A stretch of DNA of 64,000 nt from Lysobacterales bacterium (GTDB lineage Bacteria > Pseudomonadota > Gammaproteobacteria > Xanthomonadales > Rhodanobacteraceae). Shown piece by piece: positions 11,601 to 20,951 of this stretch. The notes beneath the pieces are model-generated. The model made no database searches and was not told the DNA's origin. It saw nothing but the letters and a program-made list of their open reading frames with translations. Numbering within the stretch: position 1 is the stretch's first letter; every line of letters starts with the position of its first letter. The stretch lies in NCBI GenBank assembly GCA_017305135.1, contig JAFKNA010000004.1, positions 1-64,000 on the forward strand, written 5' to 3'. The position numbers were made by a program, and so were the translations under genes.

Positions 11601-11719
11601 TGGACGCGAGCCGGCCGTGCTCGGACAATGCAGGCCTGACGCCGGGCTGGCGCGTGCTGGCGCGCCGCTCCACGCAGCGTGGGGTTCCGCCCGCCCCGCC
11701 GAACTCCTGATCGATCCGG

Positions 11720-12853
11720 ATGCCACCAACGCCCACTCCCTCCCTTCGCGGCGCCGCCTGCGCGCTCGCCTTCATGCTCCTCGCCGCCTGTTCGCGGAGC
11801 GAGGCGCCGCGGGCGCCGGCGGCGGTGCCGGTCACCATCACCCGCGCCATGCTGCAGGACGTGCCGGTGCGGCTGGATGCGCCCGGCAGCGTGGAGGCCG
11901 TCAACAGCGTCGCGGTGACGGCGCAGATCGATGGCCGGTTGCTGGAATCGCTGGTGCGCGACGGCGCCGAAGTCGAGAAGGGCCAGCTCCTGTTCCGCAT
12001 CGATCCGCGCCCGGCCGAGGCGGCGCTTCGCCAGGCCGAGGCGGAGCTGGCGCGGGCGCGCGCGCTGCTGGCGGAGGCGCGTTCGCGGGTGGAGCGCTAT
12101 GCGCCGGTGGCCGACAAGGGCTACGTGTCGGCCGACCAGATGCAGCAGTACCGGACGGCGCATGCCGCGGCCGCCGGGACGGTGCGGGTGGACGAGGCGA
12201 ACGTCGCCGCCGCCCGGCTGGAACTTGGCTACACGGAGATCCGCGCGCCGATTGCCGGGCGCCTCGGGCGCATCCTGGTGCAGCCGGGCAACGTGGTGCG
12301 CGCCAACGGCGGCACGCCGCTGGTGACGATCAACCAGATTGCCCCGATCTATGTCAGTTTCGCGCTGCCGGGTCGCGCGCTGGGGCGCCTGCTGGCCGCG
12401 CAGAACGCCGCGCCGTTGGCCCTGGAGGCGCGGGTGCCGGGACTCGCCGCGCCGCTCGAGGGTCGCGTCGCCTTCATCGACAACGCGGTGGATACCGCCA
12501 CCGGCACGATCCGCCTGCGCGGCGAGTTCGCCAACGACGAACACCTGCTGTGGCCGGGGCAACTGGTCGGCGTCGGCCTGACGCTGGGCGTCGACGCGGG
12601 CGCGGTCGTGCTGCCCGATGGCGCGGTGCGCAACGGGCCGGACGGCAGCTACGTCTTCGTCGTCCGCGAGGACGGCAGCGCGGCGCAGCGGCCGGTGGTC
12701 GTCGCGCGCGTGGCCGACGGCCTGGCGGTGATCGAGAGCGGCCTCGCGGCGGGTGAAACGGTGGTGCTCGACGGCCAGTCGCGGGTGCAGGACGGCAGCC
12801 CGCTGGCATTCGACCCGCCGGCGGCGGACGGGGCGGCGGACGCGGGGCAATGA
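11720..12853 (+). CDS. RND efflux periplasmic adaptor (membrane fusion protein, lipoprotein)
   Basis: A 377-residue HlyD/MdtA-like adaptor. The signal peptide ends in a lipobox LAAC with the acceptor cysteine at residue 24. Next come the barrel-sandwich half QIDGRLLESLVRDGAEVEKG, an alpha-helical hairpin rich in Ala/Glu/Arg (about 95-165), the second lipoyl half LGYTEIRAPIAGRLGRILVQ and a beta-barrel domain with LWPGQLVGVGL. Such proteins join the inner-membrane pump to an outer-membrane TolC-type channel. The gene overlaps the pump gene by 4 bp (ATGA), so the two are translationally coupled. No channel gene is nearby, so a TolC/OprM protein from elsewhere must serve it. Substrate unknown. 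Confidence 0.93.
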   Translation: MPPTPTPSLRGAACALAFMLLAACSRSEAPRAPAAVPVTITRAMLQDVPVRLDAPGSVEAVNSVAVTAQIDGRLLESLVRDGAEVEKGQLLFRIDPRPAEAALRQAEAELARARALLAEARSRVERYAPVADKGYVSADQMQQYRTAHAAAAGTVRVDEANVAAARLELGYTEIRAPIAGRLGRILVQPGNVVRANGGTPLVTINQIAPIYVSFALPGRALGRLLAAQNAAPLALEARVPGLAAPLEGRVAFIDNAVDTATGTIRLRGEFANDEHLLWPGQLVGVGLTLGVDAGAVVLPDGAVRNGPDGSYVFVVREDGSAAQRPVVVARVADGLAVIESGLAAGETVVLDGQSRVQDGSPLAFDPPAADGAADAGQ

Positions 12854-15800
12854 GCATGTCCGCGCTGTTCGTGCGTCGCCCGGTCATGACCACGCTGGTC
12901 ATGGTCGGCATTCTGGTGTTCGGCTTCATCGGTTATCGCGCGCTGCCGGTGGCGGCACTGCCGGACGTCGAGTTCCCCACCATCTCGGTGCGGGCGAGCC
13001 TGCCCGGCGCCTCGCCGGAAACGATGGCGGCAGCGGTGGCGACGCCGCTGGAGAAGCGCTTCTCGACCATTCCCGCGATCGATTCGATGACCTCGGAGAG
13101 TTCGCTCGGCTCGACCAGCATCACCCTGCAGTTCGCGCTCGACCGCGACATCGACGCCGCCGCGCAGGACGTGCAGGCGGCGATCGCCCAGGCCGCGCGG
13201 CAACTCCCGACGCAGATGAATTCGCCGCCGAGCCTGCGCAAGTCGAATCCGGCCGACTCGCCGATCTTCTACATCGCCTTCACCTCGCAGACGCTGCGCC
13301 TGTCCGACCTCAACGAGTACGCCGAGAACACGCTGGCGCAGCGCATCTCGATGATCGACGGCGTGGCCCAGGTCAACGTGTGGGGCTCGCGCAAGTACGC
13401 GGTGCGCATCGACCTCGATCCGGACGCGCTGGCCACCCGCGGGCTCGGCATCGATGCGGTCGCCGATGCGATCGGGCGCGGCAGCGTCAACCTGCCGACC
13501 GGCACCCTGTATGGCCCGGAGCGCATCTACAACGTGCGCGTCGGCGGCCAGATGCACGACGCCGCCGCTTTCGGCGAGATGATCGTGAGCTACCGCAACG
13601 ACGCGCCGGTGCGCCTGCGCGACATCGCCCACGTCTACGACGGCGTGCAGAACGACAAGGGCGGCGCGCTCCTCAACGGCGAGCCCGGCATCGTGCTGGC
13701 GGTGCAGAAGCAGGCCGGCGCCAACACCATCCAGGTGGTCGACGACATCCGCGCCATGCTGCCGGCATTCCAGCGCGGGCTGCCCGCCGGGGCCAACCTG
13801 GAGGTGATCTACGACCGCTCGCAGAGCATCCGCGAGTCGGTCGACGAGGTGAAGTTCAGCCTGGTGTTGGCGCTTGGCCTGGTGGTGCTGGTGATCTTCA
13901 TCTTCCTGCGCAACGTCTCGGCCACGGTGATCCCGTCGCTGGCGCTGCCGATGTCGGTGGTCGGCACCTTCGCCGCCATGTACGCCTTCGGCTTCTCGAT
14001 CGACAACCTGTCGCTGATGGCGCTGACGCTGTCGGTCGGCTTCGTCGTCGATGACGCCATCGTCATGCTGGAGAACATCGCCCGCCACATGGAGATGGGC
14101 AAGGACCGCCTCACCGCCACCTTCGATGGCGCGCGCGAGATCGGCTTCACCATCGTCTCGATGACGCTGTCGCTGGCGGCGGTGTTCATCCCGGTGGTGT
14201 TCATGGGCGGCGTGATCGGACGGCTGCTGAACGAGTTCGCGATCACCATCGTCTGCGCCGTGCTGATCTCCGGGTTCGTGTCGCTGAGCCTGACGCCGAT
14301 GCTGTGCAGCCGCTGGCTGAGGCCGCCGCACGCGGTCCACCACGGTCGCCTGTATCGCTGGAGCGAGCGCGCCTTCGAGCGCGTGCAGGACGCCTACCGG
14401 CGCAGCCTGGAACTCGGCGTGCGCCACGGCGCGGCGGTGCTGGCGCTGTTCGTCGCCGTGCTCGTCGCCACCGCCGCGCTGATCGTGCACATCCCCAAGG
14501 GCTTCCTGCCCAACGACGACACCGGGCAGATCTTCGTCTCCACCCAGGCCGCGGAGGACATCGGCTACGAGGCGATGATGGAGAAGCAGCGCCAGGCCAT
14601 CGCGATCCTGCGCGCCGACCCGAACGTCGCGTTCGTGATGGCCTTCGTCGGCGCCGGCGGCGGGGGCGGTTCGCTCAACCAGGCACGCATCGTGGTGAAC
14701 CTGAAGCCGCCCGGCGAGCGCCTCGGCGCCGACGCGGTGGTCGACGCCCTGCGCCCCAAGCTGCAGAGCATCGCCGGCCTGCGTGCGTTTCCGCAGAACC
14801 TGCCGCTGATCCGCATCGGCGGGCGGCCGGGCAACAGCGTGTACCAGTTCGCGCTGCAGGACACCGACAGCCGGCGCCTGTTCGAATGGACGCCGAAACT
14901 GGTCGAGGTGCTGGCGAAGGAGCCCGGCTTCCTCGACGTCAGCAGCGACATGCTGGTGGCCAACCCGCAACTCGACGTCGCCATCGACCGCGACGCCGCG
15001 GCGGCCTACGGCATCACCCCGCAGGCGATCGAGAACGCGCTCTACCACGCCTTCGGGCCGGCGCAGGTGTCGACCATCTACACCGAGGCCGACCAGTACT
15101 GGGTGCTGATGCAGGTGGACCCCGCGCGCCAGGCCGACCCTTCCGTGCTGTCGCAGATCCACCTGACGCCGGCCGGCGCGGTGGCGCAGGATGGCGGCGG
15201 CGAAGCGGCGGCCGGGCTCGTGCCGCTGTCGGCGGTGACCCGCATCGCCACCTCGGTCGGCGTCGCCACCATCAACCACCTCGGCCAAGTGCCGGCGACC
15301 ACGGTCTCGTTCAACCTGGCGCCCGGCGTGGCGCTGAGCGATGCGGTGGCGGCCATCGACCGCGCCGTGGCGGACCTGGCGATGCCCGAATCCATCACCA
15401 CCTCGCTGCAGGGCACCGCGCAGACCTTCCAGCAGTCGGTGTCCGGCATGGGCGTCCTGCTGCTGTTGGCGGTGTTCGTGATCTACCTCGTGCTCGGCAT
15501 CCTCTACGAGAGCTTCATCCATCCGCTGACCATCCTCTCCGGCCTGCCGACGGCGGTGTTCGGCGCGCTGCTGACGCTGCTGCTGTTCGGGCGCGAACTC
15601 GACCTCTACGGCGCGGTGGGACTGATCCTGCTGATCGGCATCGTCAAGAAGAACGCGATCATGATGATCGACTTCGCGCTCGACCGGCAACGTGCCGGCG
15701 AGGAACCCCGCCGCGCCATCGTCGATGCCTGCGTGGTGCGCTTCCGCCCGATCATGATGACCACCTTCGCCGCGCTCATGGGCACGCTGCCGATCGCGCT

Positions 15801-15972
15801 CGGCGTGGGCGCCGGCGCCGACGCGCGCCGCCCGCTCGGCCTCGCCGTGGTCGGCGGCCTCGTCACCTCGCAGCTCCTCACGCTCTACATCACGCCGGTG
15901 ATCTACCTCTGGTTCGAGCGCCTGCAGGCGCGCCTCCGACGGGGCAGGGCGCCGCATCCGCTCGCGCAGTGA
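12850..15972 (+). CDS. RND efflux pump, inner-membrane permease (HAE1 family)
   Basis: A 1040-residue AcrB/MdtB/MdtC-like proton-driven pump with twelve expected membrane helices. The proton-relay aspartates are seen in TM4 (GFVVDDAIVMLENI) and the matching lysine in TM10 (IVKKNAIMMIDFAL). The first helix begins directly after MSMSALFVRRPVMTT, as in MdtBC and MexF-type pumps. Porter domains fill the two large periplasmic loops. It is cotranscribed with the adaptor upstream through a 4-bp overlap. No local TetR or LysR regulator is present, so control is unknown. The 557 bp downstream are filled by dyad repeats. Confidence 0.96.
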   Translation: MSMSALFVRRPVMTTLVMVGILVFGFIGYRALPVAALPDVEFPTISVRASLPGASPETMAAAVATPLEKRFSTIPAIDSMTSESSLGSTSITLQFALDRDIDAAAQDVQAAIAQAARQLPTQMNSPPSLRKSNPADSPIFYIAFTSQTLRLSDLNEYAENTLAQRISMIDGVAQVNVWGSRKYAVRIDLDPDALATRGLGIDAVADAIGRGSVNLPTGTLYGPERIYNVRVGGQMHDAAAFGEMIVSYRNDAPVRLRDIAHVYDGVQNDKGGALLNGEPGIVLAVQKQAGANTIQVVDDIRAMLPAFQRGLPAGANLEVIYDRSQSIRESVDEVKFSLVLALGLVVLVIFIFLRNVSATVIPSLALPMSVVGTFAAMYAFGFSIDNLSLMALTLSVGFVVDDAIVMLENIARHMEMGKDRLTATFDGAREIGFTIVSMTLSLAAVFIPVVFMGGVIGRLLNEFAITIVCAVLISGFVSLSLTPMLCSRWLRPPHAVHHGRLYRWSERAFERVQDAYRRSLELGVRHGAAVLALFVAVLVATAALIVHIPKGFLPNDDTGQIFVSTQAAEDIGYEAMMEKQRQAIAILRADPNVAFVMAFVGAGGGGGSLNQARIVVNLKPPGERLGADAVVDALRPKLQSIAGLRAFPQNLPLIRIGGRPGNSVYQFALQDTDSRRLFEWTPKLVEVLAKEPGFLDVSSDMLVANPQLDVAIDRDAAAAYGITPQAIENALYHAFGPAQVSTIYTEADQYWVLMQVDPARQADPSVLSQIHLTPAGAVAQDGGGEAAAGLVPLSAVTRIATSVGVATINHLGQVPATTVSFNLAPGVALSDAVAAIDRAVADLAMPESITTSLQGTAQTFQQSVSGMGVLLLLAVFVIYLVLGILYESFIHPLTILSGLPTAVFGALLTLLLFGRELDLYGAVGLILLIGIVKKNAIMMIDFALDRQRAGEEPRRAIVDACVVRFRPIMMTTFAALMGTLPIALGVGAGADARRPLGLAVVGGLVTSQLLTLYITPVIYLWFERLQARLRRGRAPHPLAQ

Positions 15973-15993
15973 TGCACGGCCGGTCGTTCCCCG

Positions 15994-16340
15994 GGAGTGC
16001 CGGTCTCCCGACCGGCCGCTCTTGCCTTCACGCCACGGCACCGAGCTGCAGTTCGGGCGGGAAGAATGGCGACGCGGACGCCCGATGCCAGCTTCCATGC
16101 CGCCCCCAATGGATGCCCGCCTTCGCGGGCATGACGTCGGTACACGTGATGGGCGTCGAGCTGGGGCTCGGCGGTTCCCGGGAAGAGCCCGCGCACTGCG
16201 AAGCGGACGCGTCCTGGGAGGGCCGGTCTCCCGACCGGCCGCTTTTGCTTCACGGCTCCCTGGCAATGCCGAGCTCCAATTCAGCGCTTTCGTGAGCAGC
16301 CGAAGTGACAGCGGCCGGTCGGGAGACCGGCCCTCCCGGA
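15994..16340. repeat. cluster of family-B and family-C dyad repeats
   Basis: The 557-bp gap between the RND pump and recO holds three family-B hairpins (15994-16020, 16216-16247, 16309-16340; core GGTCGGGAGACCGG or its reverse) and one family-C element (16111-16140, ATGCCCGCCTTCGCGGGCAT). The rest, 16341-16529, shows no gene; it must carry the recO promoter. The short open frames here arise from the repeats. Confidence 0.85.
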
Positions 16341-16529
16341 AATCCTGGAGCACACCCCGCGTTGCACCACACCTCGCCGGGGCGACGAAGAGTGGCTCTG
16401 CACCGTCCTGGAATAGCGTCGAGGCGCGGCACGCCCCGCACGTGCCGCCCTGCCTTGTCCCGGATCGCAGTTCCCGCGCCATCCCGCTTCATCCATGATG
16501 CGAGCGCCGTCCACCTTTCGGCGCCGCCC

Positions 16530-17228
16530 ATGCGCATCAGCCAGCAACCCGCCTTGATCCTGCATTCGCGCCCCTACCGCGAGACCTCGCTGCTGCTGGA
16601 GGTGTTCAGCCGCGAGCACGGGCGCATCGGGCTGGTGGCGCGTGGCATCCGCCGCGAGCGCAGCCGCATGCCGCGCGGACTTCTCCAGCCCCTGCAGCCG
16701 CTGCTGCTCGACTGGGTGGCGCGCGGGGAACTCGGCACGCTGGCCGGCGCGGAAGCTGCCAGCCGCCCCTTTGCGCTGGGTGGCGAGGGGCTGCTCGCGG
16801 CCATGTACGTCAACGAGCTGGTGCTGCGCCTGACCCCGCGCGGCGACCCGGCGCCTTCGGCCTTCGATGCCTATGCGACCTGCCTGGACCGGCTCGCCGG
16901 GGAAGATCTTGCGTGGACGCTGCGCCGCTTCGAGCGCGACTTCCTCGCCGAGATCGGCTACGCGATGGTGCTGGCCCACGACAGCGATGGCGAGGCGATC
17001 GAGGAGGGCAGCGATTACGCCTACGACCCCGATGCCGGACCGCGACCGTGGCATGCGGGTTCTCCGTTCGTCCGCGTCGCCGGCGCGGCCCTGCTGGCGC
17101 TGCAGGCCGATGTCGCACCGCCAGCCGCCGGGCTCAACCAGCTCCGCCGCCTGGCCCGCGCCGTGATCCGCCACCTCGCCGGCGGCGAGCTCAAGGCCTG
17201 GGCGCTCGCGGTACGGACGAGGGGTTGA
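16530..17228 (+). CDS. recO: DNA repair protein RecO
   Basis: A 232-residue RecO. The OB-fold N terminus reads PALILHSRPYRETSLLLEVF and HGRIGLVARGIR, followed by a helical domain with AMYVNELVLRLTPRGDPAP and FERDFLAEIGYA. RecO binds single-stranded DNA and SSB and, with RecR, loads RecA in the RecFOR pathway. No zinc cysteines are present, as is usual in Gram-negative RecO. I chose ATG 16530 (MRISQQP) because the family homology starts there; the longer frame upstream runs through repeats. In many relatives era and rnc precede recO, but not here. Confidence 0.95.
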   Translation: MRISQQPALILHSRPYRETSLLLEVFSREHGRIGLVARGIRRERSRMPRGLLQPLQPLLLDWVARGELGTLAGAEAASRPFALGGEGLLAAMYVNELVLRLTPRGDPAPSAFDAYATCLDRLAGEDLAWTLRRFERDFLAEIGYAMVLAHDSDGEAIEEGSDYAYDPDAGPRPWHAGSPFVRVAGAALLALQADVAPPAAGLNQLRRLARAVIRHLAGGELKAWALAVRTRG

Positions 17229-17240
17229 GGCGGCACCGGC

Positions 17241-17317
17241 GTCGCCTGCACGCAGGCTCCTGCGCAGGGCTGCCTGGCGCCGGCGAACGGGTAGGAGCGA
17301 TCGTGGTCGCGACCCGG
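17241..17317. repeat. family-A dyad repeats
   Basis: Two opposed family-A arms, GCCTGCACGCAGGCTCCTGC (17245-17264) and GTAGGAGCGATCGTGGTCGC (17291-17310), lie between the convergent ends of recO and the receiver-Hpt gene. They could fold back on each other and may act as a two-way terminator. Confidence 0.7.
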
Positions 17318-17360
17318 CGCCAGCCCGGACCGCAATGGCCGGTCGGGATCGCGCAGCCGA

Positions 17361-18086
17361 TCAGGCGGGCGCCTGCGCCAGCAGCGCGCGCACCCGCTCG
17401 CAGGCGGCGAGGAAATCGCCGAGTGCGCGCTCCGGCCATTCGGGCGAGGCGGCGACGGCGGTGCGGAGGGTCGTGGTCGCGGCCTTCAGGGAGGGCGCGC
17501 CGCAGAAGCCGGCGGAGGCGGCGAGCCGGTGCAGGCGCTCGTGCAGCGCCGCCGCATCGCGGCGTGCACCGATCTGCCGGATCTCGCCCGGGAGCGCATC
17601 CAGCTCCGCCGCGAACAGGCCACGCAGCGCGGCGACGATGGAAGCATCGCCGCCAGCCGCGGCGAGGGCGCCGTGGTCGTCGAGCGCATCGATTCCGGCA
17701 GCCGCCGTTCCGCCGCGTGAAGGAAGATGCGCCAGCACGGCAGCGTGCAGCTCCGCCACCGCGATTGGTTTCGGCAGCACGTCGATGAAGCCGGCTGCCA
17801 GCAGTGCGGCGCGGGTCTGCGGCGGCGCATCGGCCGTGGTCGCGAGCGCCGGCGCCCCGGCTGATGGTCCGCGGCCCTGCCGGATCGCGGCCAAGGCCTC
17901 GGCGCCGGTCCGCCGCGGCATGCGGGCGTCGAACAGCAGCAGGTCGAAGCGGCTGGCCGAGGCCTGCGCCACTGCGGCTTCGCCGTCCGCGGCGGTTTCG
18001 CATTCCAGGCCGCATCCCAGCAGTGCCGCGGCGAGGAATTCGAGGCTGAGCGGATTGTCGTCGGCGACCAGTACTCGCGCGGTCAT
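17361..18086 (-). CDS. response-regulator receiver with C-terminal Hpt domain
   Basis: A 241-residue two-part phosphorelay protein. Residues 1-120 form a receiver domain with the acidic pair D9/D10, phospho-acceptor D53 in LLLFDARMP and K106 in VLPKPI. Residues about 135-241 form a histidine phosphotransfer bundle, with LHRLAASAGFCGA placing the acceptor at H186. There is no DNA-binding or enzymatic output, so it probably passes phosphate from a hybrid kinase encoded elsewhere. The start is ATG 18086, 41 bp from the divergent ydbH-type gene. The partner is not in the window. Confidence 0.88.
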   Translation of the reverse strand: MTARVLVADDNPLSLEFLAAALLGCGLECETAADGEAAVAQASASRFDLLLFDARMPRRTGAEALAAIRQGRGPSAGAPALATTADAPPQTRAALLAAGFIDVLPKPIAVAELHAAVLAHLPSRGGTAAAGIDALDDHGALAAAGGDASIVAALRGLFAAELDALPGEIRQIGARRDAAALHERLHRLAASAGFCGAPSLKAATTTLRTAVAASPEWPERALGDFLAACERVRALLAQAPA

Positions 18087-18127
18087 GTCGCACATCCCTA
18101 TGGCGATGGCTGGCAGAATGGCCAGCG

Positions 18128-20926
18128 ATGCGCCGTCCGTCAATGCCCCTTCTGGCCATCCTGCTGGCGGCGTGCGCCGGCTTGCTGTTGGCTCGCGCGC
18201 CGTCCACGACTCCGGGTCGATCGATGGAACTTCGCGTGGCACGTATTGAAGCGCCCGCGTTCCGCATCGAGAGCCTCGCGCTGGTGGTGCGCGAGGACGC
18301 GCAGGCCTCGTCGCTCCGGCTGGAACTCGCCCGCGCCGAGGTGCCGCAACTGGCGCTCGATGGACGGCTGGAGTGGTCCTGCGCGCTGCAGGCGCAGGCT
18401 GCCGGCGAGCGCGGCTGCGCCGGTCCAGTGACTTGGGCCGTGGCCAACGGCGAGGCTGCCGAGGCCGAACTTGCCGCCACGCTGGGCGCACGCAATGTGC
18501 AACTGCTCCTGCGCCAGGGCGAGCGTCGGCTTGCGCTGACCCTGCCCACGTCAACCGGCGCCGCGCTCTCGGCCTCGCTCGAGAACATTCCCGTCGGCTG
18601 GCTCGGTCCTGTCGTGGCCACCGTCGCACCGGCGACGACGCTGCGAGACGGAATCGTCAGCGCGGAAGGCCGCCGCGGAGAGGACGGTTCGATCGCCGCC
18701 GATTTCTCCTTCGAGCGGCTGGGCATCGAGCAGCGCGCGCCCGACGTTTCCGTCCGCGAGCTGGACGGCCGCGGCTGGGTGCGATGGATGCCGGCGGAGC
18801 AGTCGCGCCTCACCGGCGGCCTTGAATTGCATGGCGGACATCTTGCGACCGCAGGATTTTCGCTGCAGTTGCCGGCTCCACCGGTGACGGCGGCCATCGA
18901 CGCCCGCCACGAGGCGGGCCGCTGGGACGTCACACGCCTCGCCTGGAATGATCCCGGCACGCTCGTCGCTTCGGCCCAGGCCAGCCTCGCCCCGGACTCG
19001 GACACCCCCGTGCAGGCACTCACGATCCATCTGCAGGAGGCCGCGCTGCCCGCGGCGGTGGATCGCTACGGCCGTGAGTTCCTCCGCCGCGCGGGGTTTC
19101 CTGGGCTGCAGATCCGCGGCGGGCTCACGGGCGACGTGGCGCTGGGACCTGCCGGGCTGGAGCGGCTTGCATTGCACGCCACCGCCGTCGACATCACTGA
19201 GCCGACGCGCGGGGTTTCCGTGCAGGGCCTCGATGGTGGGCTGGACTGGAGTGCCTCGGGCGAAGGTGCGATCACCAGCCTCGGCTGGACGAAGGCCACG
19301 GTGGCCGGGGTCGCGATCCCGGCGGCACGCGCCCGCTGGCAGGCGCGTAGCGGGGTGCTGCACCAGGTGGGATCGCTGGTCGCGCCGCTTCTTGGCGGCA
19401 GCGTTGAACTCGGCGGCATGCATGTCGATCCCGGCCTCACGGGTGAGTGGCTGGGCGGCCATGTCCAGCTGCGGCGCCTGGGCTGGGACAGCGCCGATGG
19501 TTCACTGGCGATGGCGGGATTCGGGGCGGCCGGAGACATCACGGTCAGCGGTGCCCCTTCCGCGCCGCGCATTCGCCTCGCGTCGACCCTGCAGGGAGGC
19601 GAGGTCCTCGCCGGGCCTGTGTACGTCAAACTGCCTGATGGACCGGTGCGGCTCGAGGCCCGCATCGAAGCCGCCGCAGGCGAATGGAGCATGAGCGATC
19701 TCGCCTGGCGCGATCCGGGCGTGCTCGAACTCGACGGGAACGCGGAAGTGGCGCCTGGCAACGCGCCCGCGCTGCACTCCCTGGTCGTCAAGGGCAGGGC
19801 GCCGGATCTGGCCGCTGCGCTCGATCGATACGGACGAAGCTGGCTGGACGCCAGGGGTTTTCGTGATCTTGCCGCGCGGGGGTCCCTGGCCGCCGAGCTG
19901 GCGCTCGGGCGCGCTGGCTTGGAACGCCTGGCGTTCAAGGCGAGCGACGTCGACCTCGTCGATGCGCGCGGCCGCTTCAAGCTCCGCGGCCTCGACGGCG
20001 CCGTCGACTGGCGCGCGATCGGGGAGGCGGCGCCCACGACGCTGGGCTGGCAGGGCCTCGAGCTCTACCGGCTGCCCTTCGATGCCGCGCGGCTGCGGCT
20101 CGCCATGCAGGAACACGCGCTGGTGCTGCAGCAGCCGGTCGAGATCGGCGTCCTCGGCGGTGCGCTGCGCCTGGAGAAGCTGAGCCTGCTGCCGCGCTCG
20201 CCGGCGGGCGAACGCTATGCCGGATCGCTCGCCATCGCCGGCATCGAGATGGCCGAGCTCGCGGAGGTGCTCGGCTGGCCGCGCTTCGGGGGCAACCTGT
20301 CGGGCGGCATCCCGGAGATCGAGTTCAGCGGCGACCGGCTGGAACTGCGCGGCGGCCTCGACCTCTACGTGTTCGATGGCCACGTCGGCGTCAGCGGCGT
20401 CAGCCTGGAGCGCCCGTTCGGCGTTGCGCCATCGCTCGGCGCCAACATCCACTTCGAGAACCTGGACCTCGACCAGGTGACGCGCGCGTTCTCCTTCGGC
20501 GGCATGACCGGGCGCTTCTTCGGCAGCATCAAGGACCTGCGCCTGGTCGACTGGAGCCCGGTCGCCTTCGATGCCTGGCTGCGGACCAAGGGCGGCGGAC
20601 GCATGAGCTACAACGCGGTCAACGACATCACCTCCATCGGTGGTGGCGGCGGCCTCGGCGCCAGCCTGCAGACGATGGCGCTCAGCCTCTTCGACACGTT
20701 CGGGTATTCGCGCCTTGGCATCCGCTGCCGCCTGCGCGACGAGGTGTGCCTGATGGGCGGCATCGAGCCCGTTCCGGCCAGCGGCGGCAGCGCCGGCTAC
20801 ACTATCGTCGAGGGCTCCGGCCTGCCGCGGATCACCATCGTCGGCCACCAGCGCCGCGTCGACTGGCCCACCCTGGTGCGCCGCCTGAGCGAGGCGACGC
20901 ACGGGTCGGGGCCGGTGGTCCACTGA
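18128..20926 (+). CDS. YdbH/AsmA-like envelope protein
   Basis: A 932-residue protein with an N-terminal membrane anchor (residues 6-25) and a long repetitive beta-rich body of the AsmA/TAM type. The body contains internal repeats such as LDRYGRSWLDARGF and VDRYGREFLRRAGF. The C-terminal region, with FSFGGMTGRFFGSIKDLRLV and GHQRRVDWPTLVRRL, matches the dicarboxylate-transport-like domain of YdbH. In E. coli YdbH is one of three partly redundant bridge-like proteins (TamB, YhdP, YdbH) thought to carry phospholipids from the inner to the outer membrane, with partners YnbE and YdbL. The next gene here is a YdbL-type protein 25 bp downstream, which supports the assignment. Confidence 0.88.
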   Translation: MRRPSMPLLAILLAACAGLLLARAPSTTPGRSMELRVARIEAPAFRIESLALVVREDAQASSLRLELARAEVPQLALDGRLEWSCALQAQAAGERGCAGPVTWAVANGEAAEAELAATLGARNVQLLLRQGERRLALTLPTSTGAALSASLENIPVGWLGPVVATVAPATTLRDGIVSAEGRRGEDGSIAADFSFERLGIEQRAPDVSVRELDGRGWVRWMPAEQSRLTGGLELHGGHLATAGFSLQLPAPPVTAAIDARHEAGRWDVTRLAWNDPGTLVASAQASLAPDSDTPVQALTIHLQEAALPAAVDRYGREFLRRAGFPGLQIRGGLTGDVALGPAGLERLALHATAVDITEPTRGVSVQGLDGGLDWSASGEGAITSLGWTKATVAGVAIPAARARWQARSGVLHQVGSLVAPLLGGSVELGGMHVDPGLTGEWLGGHVQLRRLGWDSADGSLAMAGFGAAGDITVSGAPSAPRIRLASTLQGGEVLAGPVYVKLPDGPVRLEARIEAAAGEWSMSDLAWRDPGVLELDGNAEVAPGNAPALHSLVVKGRAPDLAAALDRYGRSWLDARGFRDLAARGSLAAELALGRAGLERLAFKASDVDLVDARGRFKLRGLDGAVDWRAIGEAAPTTLGWQGLELYRLPFDAARLRLAMQEHALVLQQPVEIGVLGGALRLEKLSLLPRSPAGERYAGSLAIAGIEMAELAEVLGWPRFGGNLSGGIPEIEFSGDRLELRGGLDLYVFDGHVGVSGVSLERPFGVAPSLGANIHFENLDLDQVTRAFSFGGMTGRFFGSIKDLRLVDWSPVAFDAWLRTKGGGRMSYNAVNDITSIGGGGGLGASLQTMALSLFDTFGYSRLGIRCRLRDEVCLMGGIEPVPASGGSAGYTIVEGSGLPRITIVGHQRRVDWPTLVRRLSEATHGSGPVVH

Positions 20927-20951
20927 TCGCAACCAACGGGATCGATCTTCC

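Noticed and set aside
12649-16482. A 1277-codon open frame antisense to the RND adaptor and pump
   Set aside because: It mirrors the codon pattern of the sense genes in high-GC DNA and is rich in Arg/His/Asp/Gln without any domain. The sense genes have all family motifs.
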